Below, piece after piece: positions 11,151 through 23,646 of a DNA stretch of 64,000 nt. This stretch comes from Mytilus galloprovincialis. Its lineage: Eukaryota; Mollusca; Bivalvia; Mytilida; Mytilidae. The translations under genes were made by a program, and so were the position numbers. The stretch lies in contig NC_134841.1 of the NCBI RefSeq assembly GCF_965363235.1, forward strand, positions 51,419,078 through 51,483,077, written 5' to 3'. The notes below the pieces were generated by a model that saw only the letters and a list, made by a program, of their open reading frames with translations, was not told the origin of the DNA and did no database searches. The first letter of the stretch is position 1, and the number at the start of each line of letters is the position of its first letter.

Positions 11151-11279
11151 GCGAGACACAGGGTTCCACTTACAAATTTTTTATATATTTTGAAAGAGAA
11201 AAAAAAGCTAAAGAAGCTAATTTTTTACAAGTTTTAAATTTTGTTTGATATTTTTGAACTTGTTTTGTTTTTGTTTCAG

Positions 11280-11292
11280 ATTCCAGCACCAG
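11280..11292 (+). other. candidate 13-nt microexon
   Basis: Thirteen nucleotides lie between a strong 3' splice site ('tttttgtttcag') and a 5' splice site ('ccag/gtaatt'). It is the first of a series of very short splice-bounded modules on the plus strand leading into the 81-bp array. Only splice-site consensus supports it. Confidence 0.25.
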
Positions 11293-11439
11293 GTAATTAT
11301 TAATACTGTTTATCTATTTCCTTTTATATGGTTTCATGTGTATGGTTGTTTTCTTCCTTTATATTCTATTGGTTACTTTGAATAATTGATATGGAGGTTG
11401 GTTTGTCTATTTCTTTTTATTTGTTTATGTGTGTATTGT

Positions 11440-11830
11440 TGTGTGGAAAGACCTATCGGTTATCTTCTGAAAATTTTTCTTTTTTTTTTCTTCTGCCTAA
11501 TTTTTTTCCTTAGCTGTTGTGTTGTTTCGCAAGATTTCGCTTAGATATTTGGAATATGATATCATACAGTTTGTACACTTTTGTAACTACTATTGCGTAA
11601 CCAAATACTTTTCCATGTAAGAGTTATCTCCACGAACACTTTTTCTCTTGTTAATTCGAAAACATTGCAACTGTATAAGAATCCGACAAACTTATTTCTC
11701 CTATTTGCTCGTTATATCCTCAGGATGTTTCGTTTAATTTTGACCAAAGCTGTATAAAGATTCTATATGAGAGTTATTTCCCCTTTTGCATTTGATATAA
11801 GTGAAATGTATTTGTAACTGGAAAACCATA
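11440..11830 (+). repeat. dispersed repeat shared with 34005-34390
   Basis: Both copies contain 'cgcttagata/cacttagatt', 'atatgatatc', 'acagttt.tac' and 'ttatctccacgaa' in the same order and spacing. Non-coding. Confidence 0.6.
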
Positions 11831-12771
11831 AGTGATAGAGGCCTAGGGTCATTTGATTTTAGATCCTTGGTCCATAAAAATGAATATGAAGTCAAGGTCA
11901 TGTTCAAAATTTTGATTTTAGCTTGTTATCACTAACTTTCAGAAATCTTAGTTATAAGATATCAAGAAAACATTTTTAAGAATTATTAGTTGCGACATGT
12001 CCTAATACATAAATTTGAGTTGATAGGGTACAGTCATTTAATGAGAGTTTTCTCCCCTATAATATCTAAAATTACAGGTCTGGTTATATTTATCTCATTT
12101 ATCATATATAATTAAAACATAGGGTCTTTTGATTTGAGGCCCTTGTTTCGGACCTTCTTACGTTCTATAATTTGACCTTTGCTTTTTATAACTCATGTGT
12201 ATACATAATAAAGTCATGGGACTTTTTGCATTAGCTTGTAATCCATTTATCCTTGAAAAAAACAACTGTAAGTGACCTTTTCTAAACTGGAAGTATAACT
12301 ATTTTTTTCACTTAATGTAAAGTATATAGAACCATATATTTTTGAAATCAGTGTCAAGTAAACTATCAAACAATACCGGAAGTGACATTTTTCAAATTAA
12401 AAATAATCTCCCTTCTTTTATATTTTTTTTGTATAGAAACCATATATTTTTGGAATCGGGGTACAATAAACTGGAATCGACATTCATAATCAAATTTTTT
12501 ATATTTTAAAATTATCCTTATTTGTGGAAAGACTTTCAATTGTTCTCTCAATAATTGGTTTTTAATTTTCTTTATATTTTCTAATAAATAAATTTGGTGT
12601 ATTTACTGTCTTCTGATTGGTTAAAATTATTAGTTTTATTTTCAATGTTGTCAATTTTGATGGTGACACGCCCACTCTGATGTTGAGTATTCATACGCCA
12701 ACATGTGTGTACGTTGTTTTTGTTAATATAAAAAGTTCTTTGAGCCTTATTTTTGACAGAAATTTATTTAT

Positions 12772-12930
12772 AATGAATGGCAATAATTTATTTTGATTTT
12801 ATTGAACCATAAAACTAATTTTTGACTCTGCACATTTTACATAATCCGCTTCGCGGATTATTCAATGTGAAAAGTCAAAAATTAGTTTTATGGTTCAATA
12901 AATTCAAAATAGATAAAAGCCATTCATTAA
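12772..12930. repeat. ~159-bp near-perfect palindrome
   Basis: Arms of about 75 bp meet at 'ccgcttcgcgg' (centre near 12851). The arms include 'attgaaccataaaactaatt' and its complement. This is a foldback element or hairpin-forming locus; no coding. Confidence 0.8.
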
Positions 12931-12954
12931 TAGCCTATAGAAAATATATAGTAT

Positions 12955-13135
12955 AGCTAACTTCAAAGATTTGAAAGTGATGTATGTTTATCTATTTCAT
13001 TTTATATGTTTTGATGTTTATCTGTTTCATTTTATATGTTTTCATATTTATGGTGTTTTTTTCTTTCCATTTTCTATAGGTTACTTCAAATAATTGAAAG
13101 TGAAGTATGGTAATCTATTTCATTTTATGTTTTAG
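12955..13135 (+). repeat. repeated flank modules before the microexon array
   Basis: Three related segments share 'tctatttcattttat' and 'acttcaaa.a.ttgaaagtga': about 12955-13060, 13060-13130, and a distant relative at 11300-11400. The middle one has a splice-bounded 30-nt insert (13080-13109) between 'tttctatag' and 'gtaatc'. Confidence 0.4.
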
Positions 13136-13160
13136 ATTACGTCCAGGATCAGACAGTGAG
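13136..13160 (+). other. candidate founder microexon (25 nt)
   Basis: Twenty-five nucleotides lie between 'atgttttag' and 'gtaagt' (a consensus 5' splice site). The sequence (attacgtccaggatcag...) resembles the divergent exons at the far, 3' edge of the array, such as 19316-19340 ('ggatcagacagtag'). It is less like the homogenised central units. This fits it being close to the ancestral exon from which the array expanded. Confidence 0.4.
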
Positions 13161-16100
13161 GTAAGTTTTGATAGGATTGTGTGCATGTTTGTATGCCTTT
13201 TGTCCAAGTTTCCTCTAGGTGTCGTCAAAGGATCCAAGGGAAAGGTATGTTAAGATAAGATTGTGTTTTTGTATGCCTTTTGTCCAAGTTTCCTCTAGGT
13301 GTCGTCAAAGGATCCAACGGAAAGGTATGTTAAGATAAGATTGTGTGTTTGCATGTATTTTTGTCCAAGTTTCCTCTAGGTGCCGTCAAAGGATCCAAGG
13401 GAAAGGTATGTTAAGATAAGATTGTGTGTTTGTATGTATTTTTGTCCAAGTTTCCTTTAGGTGCCGTCAAAGGATCCAAGGGAAAGGTATGTTAAGATAA
13501 GATTGTGTTTTTGTATGTATTTTTGTCCAAGTTTCCTCTAGGTGCCGTCAAAGGATCCAACGGAAAGGTATGTTAAGATAAGATTGTGTTTTTGTATGTA
13601 TTTTTGTCCAAGTTTCCTCTAGGTGACGTCAAAGGATCCAAGGGAAAGGTATGTTAAGATAAGATTGTGTTTTTGTATGCCTTTTCCTCCAAATTTCCTC
13701 TAGGTGGCGTCAAAGGATCCAAGGGAAAGGTATATTAAGATAAGATTGTGTTTTTGTATGTATTTTTGTCAAAGTTTCCTCTAGGTGCCGTCAAAGGATC
13801 CAACGGAAAGGTATGTTAAGATAAGATTGTGTTTTTGTATGTATTTTTGTCCAAGTTTCCTCTAGGTGCCGTCAAAGGATCCAACGGAAAGGTATGTTAA
13901 GATAAGATTGTGTTTTTGTATGTATTTTTGTCCAAGTTTCCTCTAGGTGCCGTCAAAGGATCCAACGGAAAGGTATGTTAAGATAAGATTGTGTTTTTGT
14001 ATGTATTTTTGTCCAAGTTTCCTCTAGGTGCCGTCAAAGGATCCAACGGAAAGGTATGTTCAGATAAGATTGTGTTTTTGTATGTATTTTTGTCCAAGTT
14101 TCCTCTAGGTGACGTCAAAGGATCCAAGGGAAAGGTATGTTAAGATAAGATTGTGTGTTTGTATGTATTTTTGTCCAAGTTTCCTCTAGGTGCCGTCAAA
14201 GGATCCAAGGGAAAGGTATGTTAAGATAAGATTGTGTTTTTGTATGTATTTTTGTCCAAGTTTCCTCTAGGCGCCGTCAAAGGATCCAAGGGAAAGGTAT
14301 GTTAAGATAAGATTGTGTTTTTGTATGCCTTTTTCTCCAAATTTCCTCTAGGCGCTGTCATTTTAAGGATCCAAGGGAAAGGTATGTTAAGATAAGATTG
14401 TGTTTTTGTATGTATTTTTGTCCAAGTTTCCTCTAGGTGCCGTCAAAGGATCCAACGGAAAGGTATGTTAAGATAAGATTGTGTTTTTGTATGTATTTTT
14501 GTCCAAGTTTCCTCTAGGTGCCGTCAAAGGATCCAACGGAAAGGTATGTTAAGATAAGATTGTGTTTTTGTATGTATTTTTGTCCAAGTTTCCTCTAGGT
14601 GCCGTCAAAGGATCCAACGGAAAGGTATGTTAAGATAAGATTGTGTTTTTGTATGTATTTTTGTCCAAGTTTCCTCTAGGTGACGTCAAAGGATCCAAGG
14701 GAAAGGTATGTTAAGATAAGATTGTGTGTTTGTATGTATTTTTGTCCAAGTTTCCTCTAGGTGCCGTCAAAGGATCCAAGGGAAAGGTATGTTAAGATAA
14801 GATTGTGTTTTTGTATGTATTTTTGTCCAAGTTTCCTCTAGGTGCCGTCAAAGGATCCAACGGAAAGGTATGTTAAGATAAGATTGTGTTTTTGTATGTA
14901 TTTTTGTCCAAGTTTCCTCTAGGTGACGTCAAAGGATCCAAGGGAAAGGTATGTTAAGATAAGATTGTGTGTTTGTATGTATTTTTGTCCAAGTTTCCTC
15001 TAGGTGCCGTCAAAGGATCCAAGGGAAAGGTATGTTAAGATAAGATTGTGTTTTTGTATGTATTTTTGTCCAAGTTTCCTCTAGGTGCCGTCAAAGGATC
15101 CAAGGGAAAGGTATGTTAAGATAAGATTGTGTTTTTGTATGCCTTTTTCTCCAAATTTCCTCTAGGTGGCGTCAAAGGATCCAAGGGAAAGGTATGTTAA
15201 GATAAGATTGTGTTTTTGTATGTATTTTTGTCCAAGTTTCCTCTAGGTGCTGTCAAAGGATCCAACGGAAAGGTATGTTAAGATAAGATTGTGTTTTTGT
15301 ATGTATTTTTGTCCAAGTTTCCTCTAGGCGCCGTCAAAGGATCCAAGGGAAAGGTATGTTAAGATAAGATTGTGTTTTTGTATGCCTTTTTCTCCAAATT
15401 TCCTCTAGGCGCTGTCATTTTAAGGATCCAAGGGAAAGGTATGTTAAGATAAGATTGTGTTTTTGTATGTATTTTTGTCCAAGTTTCCTCTAGGTGCCGT
15501 CAAAGGATCCAACGGAAAGGTATGTTAAGATAAGATTGTGTTTTTGTATGTATTTTTGTCCAAATTTCCTCTAGGTGGCGTCAAAGGATCCAAGGGAAAG
15601 GTATGTTAAGATAAGATTGTGTTTTTGTATGCCTTTTTCTCCAAATTTCCTCTAGGTGGCGTCAAAGGATCCAAGGGAAAGGTATGTTAAGATAAGATTG
15701 TGTTTTTGTATGTATTTTTGTCAAAGTTTCCTCTAGGTGCCGTCAAAGGATCCAACGGAAAGGTATGTTAAGATAAGATTGTGTTTTTGTATGTATTTTT
15801 GTCCAAGTTTCCTCTAGGCGCCGTCAAAGGATCCAAGGGAAAGGTATGTTAAGATAAGATTGTGTTTTTGTATGCCTTTTTGTCCAAGTTTCCTCTAGGT
15901 GCCGTCAAAGGATCCAAGGGAAAGGTATGTTAAGATAAGATTGTGTTTTTGTATGTATTTTTGTCCAAGTTTCCTCTAGGTGCCGTCAAAGGATCCAACG
16001 GAAAGGTATGTTAAGATAAGATTGTGTTTTTGTATGTATTTTTGTCCAAGTTTCCTCTAGGTGACGTCAAAGGATCCAAGGGAAAGGTATGTTCAGATAA

Positions 16101-19100
16101 GATTGTGTGTTTGTATGTATTTTTGTCCAAGTTTCCTCTAGGTGCCGTCAAAGGATCCAAGGGAAAGGTATGTTAAGATAAGATTGTGTTTTTGTATGTA
16201 TTTTTGTCCAAGTTTCCTCTAGGTGCCGTCAAAGGATCCAAGGGAAAGGTATGTTAAGATAAGATTGTGTTTTTGTATGCCTTTTTCTCCAAATTTCCTC
16301 TAGGTGGCATCAAAGGATCCAAGGGAAAGGTATGTTAAGATAAGATTGTGTTTTTGTATGTATTTTTGTCCAAGTTTCCTCTAGGTGCTGTCAAAGGATC
16401 CAACGGAAAGGTATGTTAAGATAAGATTGTGTTTTTGTATGTATTTTTGTCCAAGTTTCCTCTAGGCGCCGTCAAAGGATCCAAGGGAAAGGTATGTTAA
16501 GATAAGATTGTGTTTTTGTATGCCTTTTTCTCCAAATTTCCTCTAGGCGCCGTCATTTTAAGGATCCAAGGGAAAGGTATGTTAAGATAAGATTGTGTTT
16601 TTATATGCCTTTTTCTCCAAATTTCCTCTAGGTGGCGTCAAAGGATCCAAGGGAAAGGTATGTTAAGATAAGATTGTGTTTTTGTATGCCTTTTTCTCCA
16701 AATTTTTTCTAGGTGGCGTCAAAGGATCCAAGGGAAAGGTATGTTAAGATAAGATTGTGTTTTTGGATGTATTTTTGTCCAAGTTTCCTCTAGGTGCTGT
16801 CAAAGGATCCAACGGAAAGGTATGTTAAGATAAGATTGTGTTTTTGTATGTATTTTTGTCCAAGTTTCCTCTAGGCGCCGTCAAAGGATCCAAGGGAAAG
16901 GTATGTTAAGATAAGATTGTGTTTTTGTATGCCTTTTTCTCCAAATTTCCTCTAGGCGCCGTCATTTTAAGGATCCAAAGGAAAGGTATGTTAAGATAAG
17001 ATTGTGTTTTTATATGCCTTTTTCTCCAAATTTCCTCTAGGTGGCATCAAAGGATCCAAGGGAAAGGTATGTTAAGATAAGATTGTGTTTTTGTATGTAT
17101 TTTTGTCCAAGTTTCCTCTAGGTGCCGTCAAAGGATCCAACGGAAAGGTATGTTAAGATAAGATTGTGTTTTTGTATGTATTTTTGTCCAAGTTTCCTCT
17201 AGGTGCCGTCAAAGGATCCAACGGAAAGGTATGTTAAGATAAGATTGTGTTTTTGTATGTATTTTTGTCCAAATTTCCTCTAGGTGGCGTCAAAGGATCC
17301 AAGGGAAAGGTATGTTAAGATAAGATTGTGTTTTTGTATGCCTTTTTCTCCAAATTTCCTCTAGGTGGCGTCAAAGGATCCAACGGAAAGGTATGTTAAG
17401 ATAAGATTGTGTTTTTGTATGTATTTTTTTCAAAGTTTCCTCTAGGTGCTGTCAAAGGATCCAACGGAAAGGTATGTTAAGATAAGATTGTGTTTTTGTA
17501 TGTATTTTTGTCCAAGTTTCCTCTAGGCGCCGTCAAAGGATCCAAGGGAAAGGTATGTTAAGATAAGATTGTGTTTTTGTATGCCTTTTTCTCCAAATTT
17601 CCTCTAGGCGCCGTCATTTTAAGGATCCAAGGGAAAGGTATGTTAAGATAAGATTGTGTTTTTATATGCCTTTTTCTCCAAATTTCCTCTAGGTGGCGTC
17701 AAAGGATCCAAGGGAAAGGTATGTTAAGATAAGATTGTGTTTTTGTATGTATTTTTGTCCAAGTTTCCTCTAGGTGCCGTCAAAGGATCCAACGGAAAGG
17801 TATGTTAAGATAAGATTGTGTTTTTGTATGTATTTTTGTCCAAATTTCCTCTAAGTGGCGTCAAAGGATCCAAGGGAAAGGTATGTTAAGATAAGATTGT
17901 GTTTTTGTATGCCTTTTTGTCCAAATTTCCTCTAGGTGGCGTCAAAGGATCCAACGGAAAGGTATGTTAAGATAAGATTGTGTTTTTGTATGTATTTTTG
18001 TCCAAGTTTCCTCTAGGTGCCGTCAAAGGATCCAACGGAAAGGTATGTTAAGATAAGATTGTGTTTTTGTATGTATTTTTGTCCAAGTTTCCTCTAGGCG
18101 CCGTCAAAGGATCCAAGGGAAAGGTATGTTAAGATAAGATTGTGTTTTTGTATGCCTTTTTGTCCAAGTTTCCTCTAGGTGCCGTCAAAGGATCCAAGGG
18201 AAAGGTATGTTAAGATAAGATTGTGTTTTTGTATGTATTTTTGTCCAAGTTTCCTCTAGGTGCCGTCAAAGGATCCAACGGAAAGGTATGTTAAGATAAG
18301 ATTGTGTTTTTGTATGTATTTTTGTCCAAGTTTCCTCTAGGTGACGTCAAAGGATCCAAGGGAAAGGTATGTTAAGATAAGATTGTGTGTTTGTATGTAT
18401 TTTTGTCCAAGTTTCCTCTAGGTGCCGTCAAAGGATCCAAGGGAAAGGTATGTTAAGATAAGATTGTGTTTTTGTATGTATTTTTGTCCAAGTTTCCTCT
18501 AGGTGCCGTCAAAGGATCCAAGGGAAAGGTATGTTAAGATAAGATTGTGTTTTTGTATGCCTTTTTCTCCAAATTTCCTCTAGGTGGCGTCAAAGGATCC
18601 AAGGGAAAGGTATGTTAAGATAAGATTGTGTTTTTGTATGTATTTTTGTCCAAGTTTCCTCTAGGTGCTGTCAAAGGATCCAACGGAAAGGTATGTTAAG
18701 ATAAGATTGTGTTTTATATGTATTTTTGTCCAAGTTTCCTCTAGGCGCCGTCAAAGGATCCAAGGGAAAGGTATGTTAAGATAAGATTGTGTTTTTGTAT
18801 GCCTTTTTCTCCAAATTTCCTCTAGGCGCTGTCATTTTAAGGATCCAAGGGAAAGGTATGTTAAGATAAGATTGTGTTTTTATATGCCTTTTTCTCCAAA
18901 TTTCCTCTAGGTGGCATCAAAGGATCCAAGGGAAAGGTATGTTAAGATAAGATTGTGTTTTTGTATGTATTTTTGTCCAAGTTTCCTCTAGGTGCTGTCA
19001 AAGGATCCAAGGGAAAGGTATGTTAAGATAAGATTGTGTTTTTGTATGTATTTTTGTCCAAGTTTCCTCTAGGTGCTGTCAAAGGATCCAACGGAAAGGT

Positions 19101-19898
19101 ATGTTAAGATAAGATAGTGTTTTTGTATGTATTTTTGTCCATGTTTCCTCTAGGTGCCGTCAAAGGATCCAAGGGAAAAGTATGTTAAGATAAGATTGTG
19201 TTTTTGTATGCATTTTTGTCCAAGTTTCCTCTAGGTGCCGTCAAAGGATCCAACGGAAAGGTATGTTAAGATAAGATTGTGTGTTTGTATGCATTTTTGT
19301 CCAAATTTCCTCTAGGTGGCATCAAAGGATCAGACAGTAGGTATGTTAAGATAAGATTGTGTGTTTGTATGCCTTTTTCTCCAAATTTCCTTTAGGTGGC
19401 ATCAAAGGATCAGACAGCAGGTATCTTAAGATAAGATTGTGTGTATGTTTGTATGTCTTTTTGTCCAAGTTTCCTCTAGGTGCCGTCAAAGGATCAAACG
19501 GAAAGGTATGTTAAGATAAGATTGTGTGTTTGTATGCACTTTTGTCCAAATTTCCTTTAGGTGGTGTCAAAAGGTCAGACGGACAGGTATGTTAAGATAA
19601 GATTGTGTGTTTGTATGCATTTTCGTCCAAATTTCCTCTAGGTGGTGTCAAAAGATTGGAGGGACAGGTATGTTTAGATAAGATTATGTGTTTGTATGCA
19701 TTTTTGTCCAAATTTCCTCTAGGTGGCGTCAAAGGATCAGACAGCAGGTATGTTAAGATAATATTTTGTGTTTGTATGCCTTTTTTTCCAAATTTCCTCT
19801 AGGTAGCGGCAAAGGATTAGACAGCAGGTATGTTTAAGATAAGATTGTGTGTTTGTATGCTTTTTTCTCCAAATTTCCTCTAGGTGGCGTCCAGGATG
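13161..19898 (+). repeat. tandem array of ~82 intron-microexon units, 81 bp each
   Basis: A head-to-tail array with an 81-bp period. Each unit contains a pyrimidine-rich 3' splice site ending 'tttcctctag', a 26-nt segment beginning gtgccgtcaaaggatcc, and a 5' splice site 'aaag/gtatgttaag'. If spliced at every site the transcript would have 26-nt exons and ~55-nt introns. Concatenated exons are open in all three frames, whereas the unspliced unit has stops. Six units carry a 4-nt insertion ('cattttaagg') giving 85 bp, starting at 14352, 15409, 16547, 16956, 17608 and 18826. Edge units are more diverged and have 25-nt exons. It could equally be a minisatellite whose monomer happens to contain splice consensus. 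Array structure is certain; splicing is unproven. Confidence 0.9.
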
Positions 19899-20659
19899 GT
19901 GTTTTTTTCTTTCTTTTTTCTATAGGTGTATGGTGTTTTTTCCCGGTTGACTTGTTGTCCACAAGGTTAAGTATATATTTTTTTTCAATTTACTAACTGT
20001 TGTCTCATAAATATTGAGATGATTTAAGTTTGTATTACAGATGAATGAGCACAGATGAAAGTTCAGTCCTACACCTGAAGGAAGATGGTTTCATTTTAGT
20101 TGCCAGATAATGATGATGTAAGTATTTGGTCATAACAATTGTATTTAAACTATTTTAAAAAAAAATTTAGGTAATAAAAATCAGTTTTTCCTTTGAAAGT
20201 CCACTTGAAATTTTATTACAAAATTGTCGTTAATTTCTTGTTAAAATTTATTCTCTAATGAAATATAATTCTAAAAGATTATTATTGTATTTGTAAATAG
20301 ACTGATCCCCCCAATTTAGGATTTGAAATAAAACAGGCATCACATTAACTTCTAATTTAATTATTACAACAAATAGACTTAATTATTGACAATTTGGATA
20401 TTTATATACATATTTATTTACATTTTAATTGGGAAAATATGACTTTGTTTAGATTGTTTGTTCAAAATGTATTCATCAGATTGTTTTGGTTAGCCACCAC
20501 ATTCTGATAATTATCTGCATACATTAATTTCAGAATTAATGATGTGATCATAATAAACCGTCTTCATAAAACTGATTAAAAGATAAAATGAAAATGGTTA
20601 ATGAATTACAGGAAAAAAGAGCAAAGACACAGAAAATTGCGCCATTGACACAGATTTGG

Positions 20660-23560
20660 ATAAGAAGCTTAAAGGAAGGTCCATGTTTCAGTCGAGATGG
20701 CAGATGAGTAGCAACTCCATGGAAGATGTTTGTTTAGATCTTAACCAAGTCCGAGGCTTTGCCATGTAAGCAATCAAGCAGCAAGGATAGCAGCTGGAAT
20801 GAAGATTAATTATTACATTGATCTTCAAACAAGTCTGAGGCTTTGTCATGAAAGAAATAATGCAAGTATATTTAAGCCAATTAATTCTGTACATTATCAG
20901 GAAAAATGTGATAAAGTCTATAAGGAATATCTGTAAGGCAACACACATTTTTGTTATTTTGCACATTTACAACACACAAAAATAGATATTTATCAGTTTG
21001 ATAAATGTTGTTCTGGTACAGGAATAAAATTTTATACCATGAAAAGTAAATCCTAATAGAATTTTTACTTCAAGGAAGACTAGTACAATAAACAGCAAGA
21101 ATGTTTCTTTCATGGGGAGATAACTCACCTCACTATTACACAATCAGAATACAGAATAGATTAATAAAAATTTAGGCTGGCAATTTAACAAATTTGTTAA
21201 ATATATAATTTGTGTCAATTTTAATTCCTTTTTAGGTTATAAAACAGTGCCAATGTTTTCATGAAGGGGAGTAAGACTTGTGGTATAAGATATCTTAAAT
21301 ACAAGTATGTATATAATTCATCTATTTAAACAAATTTTATCGTCATAAAACAAGTTTACAGGATAAAAACGTGCACTAGGCTTAAAGTTGAAAGAGGTCA
21401 TATGGTTTTTTGTTGTTGACTAAAGGTTCTAAAATTTTAAATTGATCACACTGATGTTATTGTAAAGACTTGTATGCAGGCTTTGGCTAAACCACAAAAT
21501 GAAGTACCAACAAAATTACAATTGTTCACCAAATAAGACGCTGAAAATGGCCCCGTTGATGTAGGTCAGGATATGAAGCTTGAAGGAATATATGTCTATT
21601 TCATTTATATTAACCAACAGAAGTCTTATAAATATAATTTAATTGATAATTTTAGTTTTTGTTCAAGAAGCCGGCCAGTCCAAGTTTCAGTCCAGATGGC
21701 AGATGAGTAGCAACTCCATGGAAGATGTTTACTTAAATCTTCAACCAAGTCCGAGGCTTTGCCATGTAAGCAATCAAATAGCAAGGATAGCAGCTGGAAT
21801 GAAGATTGATAATTACATTGATCTTCAAACAAGTCTGAGGCTTTGTCATGAAAGAAATAATGCAAGTATATTTAAGCCAATTAATTCTGTACATTATCAG
21901 GAAAAATGTGATAAAGTCTATAAGGAATATCTGTAAGGCAACACACATTTTTGTTATTTTGCACATTTACAACACACAAAAATAGATATTTATCAGTTTG
22001 ATAAATGTTGTTCTGGTACAGGAATAAAATTTTATACCATGAAAAGTAAATCCTAATAGAATTTTTACTTCAAGGAAGACTAGTACAATAAACAGCAAGA
22101 ATGTTTCTTTCATGGGGAGATAACTCACCTCACTATTACACAATCAGAATACAGAATAGATTAATAAAAATTTAGGCTGGCAATTTAACAAATTTGTTAA
22201 ATATATAATTTGTGTCAATTTTAATTCCTTTTTAGGTTATAAAACAGTGCCAATGTTTTCATGAAGGGGAGTAAGACTTGTGGTATAAGATATCTTAAAT
22301 ACAAGTATGTATATAATTCATCTATTTAAACAAATTTTATCGTCATAAAACAAGTTTACAGGATAAAAACGTGCACTAGGCTTAAAGTTGAAAGAGGTCA
22401 TATGGTTTTTTGTTGTTGACTAAAGGTTCTAAATTTTTTAATTGATCACGCTGATGTTATTGTAAAGACTTGTATGCAGGCTTTGGCTAAACCACAAAAT
22501 GAAGTACCAACAAAATTACAATTGTTCACCAAATAAGACGCTGAAAATGGCCCCGTTGATGTAGGTCAGGATATGAAGCTTGAAGGAATATATGTCTATT
22601 TCATTTATATTAACCAACAGAAGTCTTATAAATATAATTTAATTGATAATTTTAGTTTTTGTTCAAGAAACTGGCCAGTCCAAGTTTCAGTCCAGATGGC
22701 AGATGAGTAGCAACTCCATGGAAGATGTTTACTTAAATCTTCAACCAAGTCCGAGGCTTTGCCATGTAAGCAATCAAGCAGCAAGGATAGCAGCTGGAAT
22801 GAAGATTAATAATTACATTGATCTTCAAACAAGTCTGAGGCTTTGTCATGAAAGAAATAATGCAAGTATAATTAAGCCAATTAATTCTGTACATTATCAG
22901 GGAAAATGTGATAAAGTCTATAAGGAATATCTATAAGGCAACACACATTTTTGTTATTTTGCACATTTACAACACACCAAAAAAGATATTTATCAGTTTG
23001 ATAAATGTTTTTCCGGTACACGAATAAAATTTAATGCCATGAAAAGTAAATCCTGTTAGAATTTTTACTTCAAGGGAGACTAGTACAATAAACAGCAAGA
23101 ATGTTTCTTTCAATGGGAGATAACTCACTATTACTCAATCAGAATACAGAATAGATTAATAAAAATTTAGGCTGGCAATTTAACAAATTTGTAAAATATA
23201 TAATTTGTGTCAATTTTAATTCCTTTTTAGGTTATAAAACAGTGCCAATGTTTTCATGAAGGGGAGTAAGACTTGTGGTATAAGATATCTTAAATACAAG
23301 TACGTATATAATTCCTCTATTTAAACAAATTTTATCATCATAAAATAAGTTTACAGGGAAAAAAACATGCACTAGTATTAAAGTTGTAAGAGGTCAAATG
23401 GTTTTTTGTTGTTGACTAAAGGGTTCTTAAATTTGAATTGATCACACTGATGTCTTTGTAAAGAATAATGTATGCAGACTTTGGCTAAACCACGAAATAA
23501 AGTACCAACAAAATTACAATTGTTCCTCAACGAATTGGTGCCCAAGAAAATGAGGAAATC
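20660..23560 (+). repeat. threefold tandem repeat of a 1.0-kb unit
   Basis: Three copies with offsets of 999 and 1000 bp; anchor 'agatggcagatgagtag' occurs at 20695, 21694 and 22694. Copies 1 and 2 are nearly identical beyond the anchor, and copy 3 is more diverged and fades out near 23560. Each unit holds an internal ~30-bp direct repeat around 'aagtc.gaggctttg.catg'. In copies 2 and 3 a 97-codon frame spans the anchor (21643-21936, 22643-22936); copy 1 has a 1-nt deletion that breaks it. The frame lacks a recognisable domain, and its conservation may only reflect recent duplication. Confidence 0.85.
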
Positions 23561-23646
23561 TACAATTATATGCAAACCATATTCCAACACTGATTCTATT
23601 TATTTTGTAAGAATTTTTTATTGACTATAAACATTTTACTTTTCAG

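Noticed and set aside
13161..19898. CRISPR-like array reading of the 81-bp repeats
   Set aside because: The whole unit is repeated with no unique spacers, and the sequence is clearly eukaryotic.
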